64,000 nt of DNA from Ichthyophis bannanicus. Lineage: Eukaryota; Chordata; Amphibia; Gymnophiona; Ichthyophiidae. Numbering within the stretch: the stretch's first letter is position 1; every line of letters begins with the position of its first letter. The stretch spans positions 8,117,001 through 8,181,000 of the forward strand of contig JAWIIG010000025.1 in the NCBI GenBank assembly GCA_033557465.1, in the 5' to 3' direction. Positions 10,740 to 19,296 of this stretch are shown in pieces. The position numbers and the translations under genes were made by a program. The notes below the pieces were generated by a model. It saw only the letters and a program-made list of their open reading frames with translations. It had not been told where the DNA came from and did no database searches.

Positions 10740-11577
10740 CTTAGTTTTAGGTTTGTGTTTAGATCTAAGTTCTTTACTTACTAAGGGTTGCTATGGATGT
10801 GTTTACTAATAAAACTGAACCTAATACGTGTAATATATCTTGTTCACCTGAAGCTTAACTAATCTCAGGTCCTTAGTGTATGACTGATTTGGGTAATGAG
10901 CTTCACCTGAGAGCACCTCCTGTCTTTTAAGATGTGTAAGTACCTATAAAGCTATGATTATCCCAGGGGTGGGTGGGTGTGGGGAGGGTGGGAGGGAATT
11001 AGCACTTATTAAAAGAGGGCTGCTACACAGTACCCTGTCTTGTGCTGCTGAGGTAAGCTAAATTCTGATTTGATTTAAATTATAGCTCTTAGCTGCTGCT
11101 AGGCTCTAACTTCTTATGAAATTTAAAGTACAAGCTCTCTGCTGGGTTCTAAATTTAACCAGAAAGCTCTTTTCTGTGTTGTAAATTTAAGCTAAAAGAA
11201 CTTTGCTGATGCTAGGCCCTGAGTGACTATTAAATGTAAACTACAAGCTCTCTGCTGGGTTCCAAATGTAACCAGAAAGCTCTCTTCTGTGTTTTAAATT
11301 TAAACTAAAAGTACTTTGCTGTTACTAGGCCCTGAGTGACTATGAAATTTAAAGTACAAGCTCTCTGCTGTGTATGAAATGTAACCAGAGAGTTCTCCTC
11401 TGTGTTTTAAATGTAAACTTAAACTGCTGCTACTAGGCCCTGACTGATTTAACAAAAATAGTGGATCACAGATTAATTAGCTTCAATACAAAGAATTCCT
11501 TTTAGAAAATTATCAGAAGTAAATACTCACAGTTGCAGATCTCTCTCCAGAAGCAACAGTCCCCCTTACCAGTCTTT
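10740..11577 (-). promoter_or_regulatory. CR1 copy 2 5' UTR with four monomers
   Basis: No gene is visible. The GGCCTAG/'agccctag'-type unit of about 111 bp recurs at about 11437, 11327, 11214 and 11100, one unit more than in copy 1. This accounts for most of the length difference between the two palindrome arms (3852 versus 3957 bp). Confidence 0.65.
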
Positions 11578-11727
11578 CTAAAAAGGGAAGATCCTATCCT
11601 GCTTATAGTCGGAGAGCATCTTCTGCAGCTGTTTCCTTCCAAACGTCAGCAATCCTCCAAACAGACCAAGGCAAAGGCTGTGAGGCCTGCTCCAGCTCAG
11701 CAATCTCAGCCCCCTCAGGGCCTTTGA
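11578..11727 (+). pseudogene. DIRS B1 gag, extreme C-terminus
   Basis: Only the basic, Gln/Pro-rich tail of gag remains (KRQQSSKQTKAKAVRPAPAQ, then QSQPPQGL and stop), parallel to 62580-62722 in B2. It ends CTT-TGA-C at 11722-11728. The pol frame (AFDSLLEN) opens one base later, and the gag frame also stays open for more than 230 codons past the UGA. Confidence 0.75.
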
Positions 11728-12689
11728 CTCTCTGCTAGAGAACTTAGCCTTCCTGGCTCTAGAAGGACCAGAGCCTTCCACCATTCCAGGAAGGTCATGT
11801 CACTTTGCTCCCAGATAGGGGCAAATCACAGCAGAGCATTGGACACACTCCATCATAAGAGAGGGGTACAAACTTCATTTTTCCAGCTTGCCCCCTCTCA
11901 CAAGAGTGCACCAGTTAAGTTCTCCAACCTCATTCTTCAGCCTGTTAGAGCAGGAGGTTGCCACTCTTCTAGCCCAGGGGGCAATAGAGGAAGTGCCTTC
12001 TCAACAGGGCACAGGGTTCTTCTCCCCCTATTTTCTTATCCCACAGAAAACAGGGGGCTTCAGACCCATTTTAGATCTCAGAGAGTTGAACAGATTCATA
12101 GTCGAAGAGAAATTCAAGATGGTTTCTCTAGGAACTCTGCTGCCATACCTTCAGAGTCAGGATTGGCTTTGTTCTCTAGATCTCAAGGATGCGTACACTC
12201 ATGTTCTCATCCATCAAACTCACAGAATGTTCCTTCGGTTCCTTTTTCCAGGAGAAGCACTATCAATACAGAGTGCTCCCCTTTGGCCTGGCCTCTGCAC
12301 CAAGGGTGTTCACGAAATGCATGGCAGTGGTCGCTGCTTTTCTGCGCACCCTGGGAATATTTGTCTTCCCTTATCTGGACGACTGGCTCATTCGAGCTCC
12401 CACTCAGAGGCCAAGACTGCTCTAACCTGCTCAATGCGTATCTTTCAATATTTAGGGCTGGTAATAAACATCCCAAAATCCAATTTTATTTTATTTATTT
12501 ATTTTTATTTACATTTCTTATATACCGCACTATTTGCGATCAGCGCGGTTTACATAGAACAAACAGTATCCGACAATAAACAAGAGTCAGGTCATTACAA
12601 TGAACAGGAGCAGTAAACTTGGATAACAGGGTAAACTATCTACATGTGTGGAACATTGAGAAAGGTAACTGTGTATATGTGAGATGGAG

Positions 12690-15060
12690 TTATTGTGTGT
12701 TGCTCATACATGGTGGCTGGGGTTCGGGGGAGGCTGTGAGGTATTTAATGAAGAGGAAGTGTTTTAAGGCCTTCCTAAACTGGCTCAAGTTGGGGATAGC
12801 TCTGATGTGTGGTGGTAGGGAGTTCCAGAGGCTTGGGGCACTCAGACTGAAGGCTCTGTTTGAAGTTGATATGGCGCATCTTGTCATGGCTTTTGGTATT
12901 GCTAGCATGTTGGCTGTAAAGGTTCTTCTTATCCTGTTGGGTGTGGGTGGTTGTATGAGGTCACACATTGAAGAGGCGGATATCCCGTTGATGGCTTTGA
13001 ATGTCATCACTAAGGTTTTGAAGCTAATCCTGGCTTGGATGGGGAGGCAGTGCAGCTGCATCAGGAGGGGTGTGATGTGCTCTGTCCTTGGTGCTCCAAA
13101 GAGGATTCGCGCAGCGCAGTTCATGGCGAGTTGTAAGGGATGTAAGGTTGTCTGGGGGAGTCCTTGTAGGATGGCGTTTGCATAATCAAAATGAGGGATG
13201 ATGAGGGCTTGGTAGATGGTATGGAAGTCGCTCAGCTCGAGTAGAGGGCGTATGTGTCTGAGGGATCTGATCTTGAAGTAGATTGCTCTTACTATTTTTG
13301 CTATGTGCTGCTTCATGTTGAGGTTCTGATCCAATGTGACTCCGAGATACCGTATGGCTGATTTTACTTGTAGCTTGGCGTTGTCTACTTCCAAGTGGTT
13401 AGGTGGAGTGAATTCCGGATTTCTAGAGATGAACAGGACCTCAGTTTTCTTATGTTGGATGCGCAGATTTTGGGAGAGGAGCCATTCTGATATTGCATTG
13501 AAGCACTTGGTTAGTGGGGTGAGGTCCGGGCAATCCAGTGATATTGGCAGGTACAGTAGGACATCGTCTGCGTAAATCTTGCAACTCACGTTGAAGGATC
13601 TGATGATGTTACAGATGGGTTGGATATAAATGTTAAACATAAGTGACGATAGGGAGGATCCTTGAGGGACTCCTTGGCTTTATAGGAATGGCTCGGATGT
13701 GGTTCCGTTTGCTCGTACATGTTGCCATCTTCCAGACAGGTAAGACCTACACCACTCAAGCGCTGTTTCAGTAATGCCTTTCTCTCTTAGTCGAATCAGG
13801 AGAATCTCGTGGCGGACTGAGTCGAAGGCTGCCGCAATATCTAGAAAGATGAGAGCGAAACCTGTACGTGAGTTGTCAATGCCTGAGATTATGGTGTTGA
13901 AAAGAGTAGTGAGTAGTGTTTCCACTCCGTGTGACTCTCTGAACCCGTGTTGTGATGGATCTAGAGGTGCGTTAGTGTCCACATGATCTTGTAGCTGCCT
14001 GTAGACTATTTTTTCAACGATTTTGGCGAGCATCGGGATACTGGATATGGGTCTGTAAGACTCAACCTTTTGAGGGTCTAATTTGGTGTCTTTAAGCAGC
14101 GGTCTAACGGAGGTCTGTTTGAGCGTGGATGGGAATGACCCGGTGCTGAATGATAATCCTATCATTTTAGCTAAGATTGGGGCAAGGTAGGATCGCAGAT
14201 CTTTTATCCAGAATGCTGGACATGGATCTGAGTATGAAGTGGAGGTATTTAGGGTAGCAATGGTGTCTTCGATAGTTCTCTTAGACGGAGTGGTAAAAGT
14301 GGTTAGATACGCTGCGCATGCTTGGTCATCAGGAGGGTCTGGTATCATCATCTTGTCAGTCTTGCATAGTTTTGATTGCATAAAGACGGCATAATCCTGT
14401 GGGTGTATAGATCCTGTGCGCTCCGGGGTCGGTTCTTTGGCAAGATATTTGACCAGGTTGAAGAGGTCGTGCGGTTTGTTTAGTGAACGTTTCAGAGTGT
14501 CAGTGTGATGTTGTTTCATCTTGTCTGTGACCGCCCTGCGATGTGTGTGTAGGAGTTGGATGTATGCTGTTTGGTCACTGCTGGTACGTGATTTCCTCCA
14601 GCGTTTTTCTGATCTTCGTAGGAGGGTTAGTGACGCCCTTAGGTCAGCTGTGAACCATGGTGCGGATGGTCTTTTCTTTGGGGCTTTAGATGTGGGGGGA
14701 CGGATTGCGATCGAGCTGAGTCTGCTGTTCCACGTGGAGATTAGGACATCTAGGTCTTGTGAGGTATTGTCAAGGAGAGAGTTTGTTTCAGCCAGGATGC
14801 GTTCTTTGTTAAACGGGTGAAATCTTTTGGCATTTGAGGTTGTTTGTTTGTGAGTTCGTAATGGGTCTCAGTGACTTGATGGGGGTCGGAATTTGGAAGG
14901 AAATAAGCTTATGATCCGACCATGGAACTGCTGTTAGTGATAACGTGATGTTTTGTGCTTGCTGAAGCACCGTTTGTGGGGCAAATATCAGGTCGAGAAC
15001 GTTGCCCTTTGTGTGTGTAGGTTCATGAACCAATTGGGTGTATCCCAAGATATCTAGGGC
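12690..15060 (-). pseudogene. L2 copy 1 ORF, RT and C-terminal part
   Basis: Read leftward: end of endonuclease (LDILGYTQLVHEPTHTKGNVLDLIFA, WSDHKLISFQI), then after a decayed stretch the RT from 14519: HDLFNLVKYLAKEPTPE, DPCPAFWIKDLRSYL, TSVRPLLKDTKLDPQ, YRPISSIPMLAKIVEK, QHGFRESHGVETLL, FLDIAAAFDSVRHEIL. From 13640: KIYADDVLLYLPIS (catalytic YADD), IRYLGVTLDQNLNMKQHI and the L2 C-terminal signature LHCLPIQARISFK with LWNSLPPHIRAIP. Frameshifts occur near 13660 and 14520-14810. RT catalytic aspartates are kept. Confidence 0.87.
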
Positions 15061-15222
15061 TTCTCCAGGACCAAGCAGGAAGTCAGTCCTCACTTATGGG
15101 TGACGTCGGCGCCGACGGAGCCCTCGCGGAGCAATTTTCCCCAGCTTTCAAAGAAAGCCTTTGGGAATTGCAGCGCGCATGCGCGGTCGTCTTCCCGCCC
15201 GAAGGTGCCATCTTAGCCAGTC
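15061..15222 (+). repeat. DIRS C1 left inverted terminal repeat
   Basis: Reverse complement of 20655-20815 with few differences. It carries a 14-bp palindrome CGTCGGCGCCGACG (15104-15117), a GCGCATGCGC palindrome identical to the NRF1 consensus core (15175-15184) and GCCATCTT (about 15208-15215), a YY1-type core. As it precedes gag it probably contains the promoter. Confidence 0.9.
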
Positions 15223-15461
15223 TTCTTTTTTCCGCGGAGCCCTGCAGACGTCCCCGTCTTGTCCCCGCGAAAAAGTTGATTTTCCTCTTTATTTTATACT
15301 TTTTTCTTTCGGTTCGACGCCGATCGTTTTCCCGCCCGGACTCGCGACGCCGGTCTCGAGTCCTCTAGCGTTTTTTTCGGTTTTTCTGACTTAGTCAGCT
15401 TTCATTTTCGTTTTCCCTGGCAGCCCGGTCCTTTGACCTCGCAGGGGCCCTTTTTCCCCCG
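15223..15461 (+). promoter_or_regulatory. DIRS C1 5' leader between ITR and gag
   Basis: No gene is seen. The stretch is pyrimidine-rich with repeated 'ttttt' and 'ccccg' blocks and ends in 'gcaggggccctttttcccccg' just before the gag ATG, a block also preceding gag in A2, A3, C2 and F. It is presumably the untranslated leader. Confidence 0.5.
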
Positions 15462-17384
15462 ATGGCTGCCAGTGGCTTTAAGCGGTGTGGTCGGTGTGAC
15501 CGAAATATGTCACTAACCGACACACACGACTTTTGCCTCCGCTGCTTGGGCCCGGATCATGAGGAACTGATCTGTGGGCCCTGCAGCAAACTGTCCTCGA
15601 AGGCGTTGAGAAGTCGGCGGCATCAGCGCGAGAGAATCTTCGCTGACCCCAGCCGTACCCGGACCTCGTCGGAGGCCTCCGTGTCAAAGGGCTCCAGCTC
15701 GGACCGTCGCCGGAGCTCCTCCGACCGGGGTTCTCCCTCCGGGGACCATCGTCGGAAGGAAAAACCCGCGAGGGCGGCGTCGGTGGACGCTCCTGGCTCC
15801 GCGAGGGCCAGGTCGCATAGCCCCGACAGCCGCCCCGGGTCCTTGGAGAAGGAACATCTCCCGAAGCGACCTCGCCTGGAGTCGGAGATGCCTGCCCGGG
15901 TAAGTCCTGTAGTCCTTCTGGACTCGCCTCCGCGACAGCCGACGTCGGGCCCGACGCCGTCGGGGCCCGAGTCGGGGGCTGCTGGGTCACCTGAGCTCGG
16001 ACTCAGATTGACGGCCTTGGAGAGCAGACTGTCTGCCTTCATGGACCAGCAGCGGGCACTGCTCGCTGGCCTCGCTGGCGCCGCTGCCCCGACCGCCGGG
16101 ACGTCGACGTCCAAGTCGACCCCGGAGACCGAGCCGATCCTCGAGTCAATGAGAACTCGAGTCGATCCTCGGTCGAGGTCACCCTCGGCCTCCCGTTCGG
16201 GACCGAGGTCGCCGACGCCGACTCCCTCGACGTCGGGGCGGCTGGCGCCGCACCCTGCCCGGGCCGACCCCACCGAGTCCTCGTCGGAGTCGGTCTGGGA
16301 ATCTGAGGAGGAAGAGTCACCTGATTCTTTCCGGACTCGGTGTGTCCCATCGGACTCACCGGGGTCCGAGCCTCGGAAGCAGTCCCCCCCGGAGGATGCC
16401 TGGTTCTCGGACTTCGTTAGGGATATGGCCAAGGCTTTGGCCTTCCCTGCGGATCCCGAGGAGGAGCCTCGAGCCGAAGAGCTCGACGCCCTCCAGTATG
16501 ACTCTCCCGCGAGGGAACACTTTACTGTGCCGGTTCCTCCTATGCTGGAACGACTACTCTTCCGCATGTGGGAGAGTCCGGCCTCCTCGCCGGTCCTGAG
16601 CAAGCGGGTCGATTCTATCTATCGGGTCCGCAAGAGCCCTGGCTTTCAGAAGGCACAGCTGCCACACCATTCCATGGTAGTGGAATCGGCCATGCATCGT
16701 CTTAAGAGCCAGAAGATGCACTCCTCGGTGCCTCCTGGAAGGGAGGCCCGTAACCTGGATGGCCTTGGCAAGAAGTGCTTCCAGGGCTCTATGCTCGCAT
16801 GTCGTGTCCAGACTTACCAGCTCTACATGGGCATGTATCTCCGGGATCTGGCTAAAGAGCTAGCCGGATTCTCCGCTGGTCTCTCCGAGGAGCCCTTGCG
16901 GAGGTTCCTAGCCTTGTCCACGGGCATTCGGGAATGCTCAAAGTTCATGTCCCGAGCAGCCTATGATGGCTTTGAGGCCTCGGCTAGAGTGGCCGCAGCC
17001 GGCATCGGTGCCCGCCGACAGGCTTGGCTTCAGTCGTCGGATCTTGAGCCCTGGGTACAGGACAAGTTGGTCGATGTCCCCTGCCGAGGCGAAAACCTCT
17101 TTGGCAAGCCCATGGCGGAAAAGGCTGCACAAATTGAGACTGAGACTCTCACCAGGACCAGGCTTTCTAGGAAGACCTCCGCCCCTTCCCAGAAAAAGAA
17201 GGGCTCGGGAAAAAAGTCCTTTTACCCGAGGAAGGCGGCTGCCTACAAACAGTACCCCCATTATCAGGCCCCTGCAGCTCCCCAACAGGGCCAGCAGGCC
17301 AAGGGACGGGGTAACGGGTCCCGTAGGCAGCAAGCCCCCAAGCCTGCACCACCAGCCCCTGCTCAGCAGGGTGGGGGTTTTTGA
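15462..17384 (+). CDS. DIRS C1 Gag-like protein (640 aa), intact
   Basis: Structural protein presumed to bind and package the element RNA. Start ATG 15462 directly follows the conserved leader. Residues 9-41 form three CxxC pairs (C9/C12, C25/C28, C38/C41) with TDTHD and LGPDH between them, a zinc-ribbon-like module found at the N-terminus of every gag in the window. Residues about 55-320 are a disordered Ser/Pro/Arg-rich region. From about 325 comes a conserved helical block (FVRDMAKALAFP, PRAEELDALQYDSP, MLERLLFRMWESPAS, AMHRLKSQKMHSSVPPG, YQLYMGMYLRDLAKE, WLQSSDLEPWVQDKLVDVPC). The tail (from about 560) is Lys/Gln-rich. It ends GGF-UGA-C at 17384, with pol in the +1 frame and the recombinase in this same frame beyond the stop. 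Confidence 0.88.
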   Translation: MAASGFKRCGRCDRNMSLTDTHDFCLRCLGPDHEELICGPCSKLSSKALRSRRHQRERIFADPSRTRTSSEASVSKGSSSDRRRSSSDRGSPSGDHRRKEKPARAASVDAPGSARARSHSPDSRPGSLEKEHLPKRPRLESEMPARVSPVVLLDSPPRQPTSGPTPSGPESGAAGSPELGLRLTALESRLSAFMDQQRALLAGLAGAAAPTAGTSTSKSTPETEPILESMRTRVDPRSRSPSASRSGPRSPTPTPSTSGRLAPHPARADPTESSSESVWESEEEESPDSFRTRCVPSDSPGSEPRKQSPPEDAWFSDFVRDMAKALAFPADPEEEPRAEELDALQYDSPAREHFTVPVPPMLERLLFRMWESPASSPVLSKRVDSIYRVRKSPGFQKAQLPHHSMVVESAMHRLKSQKMHSSVPPGREARNLDGLGKKCFQGSMLACRVQTYQLYMGMYLRDLAKELAGFSAGLSEEPLRRFLALSTGIRECSKFMSRAAYDGFEASARVAAAGIGARRQAWLQSSDLEPWVQDKLVDVPCRGENLFGKPMAEKAAQIETETLTRTRLSRKTSAPSQKKKGSGKKSFYPRKAAAYKQYPHYQAPAAPQQGQQAKGRGNGSRRQQAPKPAPPAPAQQGGGF

Positions 17385-19296
17385 CTCGCTCAGCATAGCC
17401 TCTCCCCCCCCGCTGGTTCCTCCCAGCACCGGAGGCCGGCTGGTTCACTTCGGCCACAGGTGGTCCAGCATCACCGCAGATGCCTGGGTACTTCAGGTCG
17501 TGCGAGAAGGCTACCTTCTCCATTTCCATCAGGTCCCTCCCTCCTATTTTCCGGGAGAACCTTCGCGCCCCCCTCTGCACAGGGAGTTGCTCCTTCAGGA
17601 GTTAGCAGGTCTTCTGCAGGAACAGGCGGTGGAACCGGTGCCCCACCACCTGAGAGGTCAAGGCTTTTATTCAAGGTATTTTCTGATACCAAAGAGAACA
17701 GGGGGCCTCAGACCCATCCTGGACTTGCGCAACCTCAACAAGTTCCTTGTGCGGGAGAAGTTCAAAATGCTTACCCTTGGAATCCTTCTGCCCTACCTCC
17801 AGCAGGGAGATTGGCTATGCTCCTTGGATCTAAAGGATGCCTACACGCACATCCTCATCCACCCAAGCCACCGCCAATACCTAAGGTTTGTGGTGGCAGG
17901 AAATCATTACCAGTACAGAGTACTGCCCTTTGGCCTATCCTCCGCACCGCGAGTCTTCACAAAATGTCTCGCGGTCGTGGCGGCCCATCTCCGGCTTCAC
18001 GGCCTCTATGTCTTTCCGTACCTCGACGACTGGCTCATCAGAGCAGCGTCCGCTCAGGAGGTCGCCAACGCCACGCGCCGCACGGTGACTCTGCTGCAGC
18101 ACTTGGGCTTTGTCATAAACTTCGCAAAGTCCACTTTGCTCCCCTCACAGGATCTCGAGTTCATCGGCGCAAGGCTGCACACTCCTCGGGCACGAGCGTA
18201 CCTACCGCTCGACAGGGCGCAACGGCTCATGGACCTAGCCGACCGCTTTCGCAGCCAGCCCCTGGTCTCCGCCAGGCGCTTCCTGAGACTGCTCGGCCAT
18301 ATGGCTTCCACCGTCCATGTGACCCCCAATGCCCGCCTGAACATGCGGTCTGCTCAATGGTGTCTCCGCCAGCAGTGGCGACAAGCCACAGGCGGCCTGG
18401 CGGACCTGGTGCGCGTCTCCGAGCCGCTGCTCTCGTCTCTCCGGTGGTGGCTCCGGCAGCCGAACCTGATATTCGGAATGCCTTTCCAGTCACCTCAGCC
18501 GACCCGGGTGCTGACCACCGATGCGTCCCTCCTGGGCTGGGGAGCGCATTGCCAAGAGGCACGTACTCAGGGCCTCTGGACCATGTGGGAGTCTGCTCAG
18601 CAGATCAACTTCCTGGAGCTCAGGGCGATCCGCCTAGCTCTCAAGGCCTTCTCCCACCTGACTTCCCAACAGTCCGTCCTTGTCCAGACGGACAATCAAG
18701 TTGCCATGTTCTACGTGAACAAGCAAGGGGGCACGGGCTCCTTCCTCCTCTGCCGGGAGGCACAGAAGCTCTGCTCTTGGGCCGTCAGTCACGGCGTTCT
18801 CCTCAAGGCAGTTTATCTCCCGGGCCAAGAAAATTGCCTTGCAGACAAACTCAGCAGGGTCCTCCAGCCGCACGAGTGGCGTCTGGATCCCTTGGTAGTT
18901 CAGAAGCTCTTCCTCAAGTGGGGTCTCCCCACGGTGGATCTCTTTGCCAGTCCTCACAACCGGCAGCTTCCTCGCTTCTGCTCTCGTCAGCCACACCCCC
19001 TTCGGGTGGCGGCGGACGCCTTTCTGATCTCGTGGTCGGGGAGCCTTCTGTACGCTTTCCCTCCCATCCCGCTGGTCTCTCGGACTCTTTTCAAGGTTCT
19101 CCGAGACAAAGCCTTCATGATCCTGGTGGCCCCTCGCTGGCCCAGGCAGCCGTGGTTTCCGCTCCTGCTGCAACTGGCGGTGGAGGATCCAATCCCTCTG
19201 GGGGTACAACCGGATCTCCTCACTCAGGATCAGGGGTCCCTTCTGCACCCCAACCTCAGGTCTCTCAACCTCATGGCCTGGCTGCTGAGAGGGTAG
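16963..19296 (+). CDS. DIRS C1 pol: RT, RNase H and methyltransferase-like domain
   Basis: Copies element RNA to DNA. The open frame is +1 to gag; the meaningful part begins at the gag stop (RVGVFDSLSIASPP, about 17375), since upstream it only shadows gag. RT blocks: GLRPILDLRNLNKFLV, CSLDLKDAYTHILI, YQYRVLPFGLSSAPRVFTKC and catalytic FPYLDDWLI (about 18015). RNase H: VLTTDASLLGWGAH (18510), INFLELRAIRLALKAF, VQTDNQVAMFYVN and NCLADKLSR supply the acidic residues. The Dam-like methyltransferase region typical of DIRS follows: TVDLFASPHNRQLP, YAFPPIPL and MILVAPRWPRQPWF. No frame break is seen. Expression needs a +1 shift at the gag end or internal initiation; the listed ATG is only the first in the open frame. 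Confidence 0.87.
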   Translation: MMALRPRLEWPQPASVPADRLGFSRRILSPGYRTSWSMSPAEAKTSLASPWRKRLHKLRLRLSPGPGFLGRPPPLPRKRRAREKSPFTRGRRLPTNSTPIIRPLQLPNRASRPRDGVTGPVGSKPPSLHHQPLLSRVGVFDSLSIASPPPLVPPSTGGRLVHFGHRWSSITADAWVLQVVREGYLLHFHQVPPSYFPGEPSRPPLHRELLLQELAGLLQEQAVEPVPHHLRGQGFYSRYFLIPKRTGGLRPILDLRNLNKFLVREKFKMLTLGILLPYLQQGDWLCSLDLKDAYTHILIHPSHRQYLRFVVAGNHYQYRVLPFGLSSAPRVFTKCLAVVAAHLRLHGLYVFPYLDDWLIRAASAQEVANATRRTVTLLQHLGFVINFAKSTLLPSQDLEFIGARLHTPRARAYLPLDRAQRLMDLADRFRSQPLVSARRFLRLLGHMASTVHVTPNARLNMRSAQWCLRQQWRQATGGLADLVRVSEPLLSSLRWWLRQPNLIFGMPFQSPQPTRVLTTDASLLGWGAHCQEARTQGLWTMWESAQQINFLELRAIRLALKAFSHLTSQQSVLVQTDNQVAMFYVNKQGGTGSFLLCREAQKLCSWAVSHGVLLKAVYLPGQENCLADKLSRVLQPHEWRLDPLVVQKLFLKWGLPTVDLFASPHNRQLPRFCSRQPHPLRVAADAFLISWSGSLLYAFPPIPLVSRTLFKVLRDKAFMILVAPRWPRQPWFPLLLQLAVEDPIPLGVQPDLLTQDQGSLLHPNLRSLNLMAWLLRG
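17379..17385 (+). other. Candidate +1 frameshift / readthrough site at gag stop (C1)
   Basis: UUU-UGA-C: a Phe codon that can re-pair with UUU one base on, followed by the gag stop. A +1 slip gives F-D-S and continues in pol; reading through the UGA continues in the recombinase frame. Equivalent sites are 54520 (C2), 44311 (A2), 50180 (F), 62717 (B2) and 11722 (B1, with CUU). Function is inferred. Confidence 0.5.

Larger units (their letters stand above)
6663..11577 (-). mobile_element. CR1 LINE copy 2, near full length, inverted
   Basis: The same CR1 family as copy 1 in opposite orientation. Its 3' end is the short AAGAACAT repeat at 6663-6682 (TTCTTATG on the coding strand) preceded by a conserved tail that recurs at 35810-35936 and 50681. 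Its 5' end is at about 11577. ORF2 is 6835-9787, ORF1 9823-10739, 5' UTR 10740-11577. Positions 7621-11577 pair with 2811-6662 as an imperfect palindrome. Confidence 0.9.

Noticed and set aside
2811..11577. Fold-back assembly artefact producing the palindrome
   Set aside because: The arms differ by many substitutions and indels, one monomer, and different inactivating changes, which a fold-back error would not produce.
2811..11577. Twin-priming inversion of a single CR1
   Set aside because: Both orientations contain the full 5' region, so total content exceeds one element.
15623..16603. 326-codon open frame on the minus strand opposite C1 gag, repeated at 52764-53744
   Set aside because: It lies opposite a GC-rich, repetitive gag region; its presence in both copies follows from their near identity. 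No recognisable protein motif.
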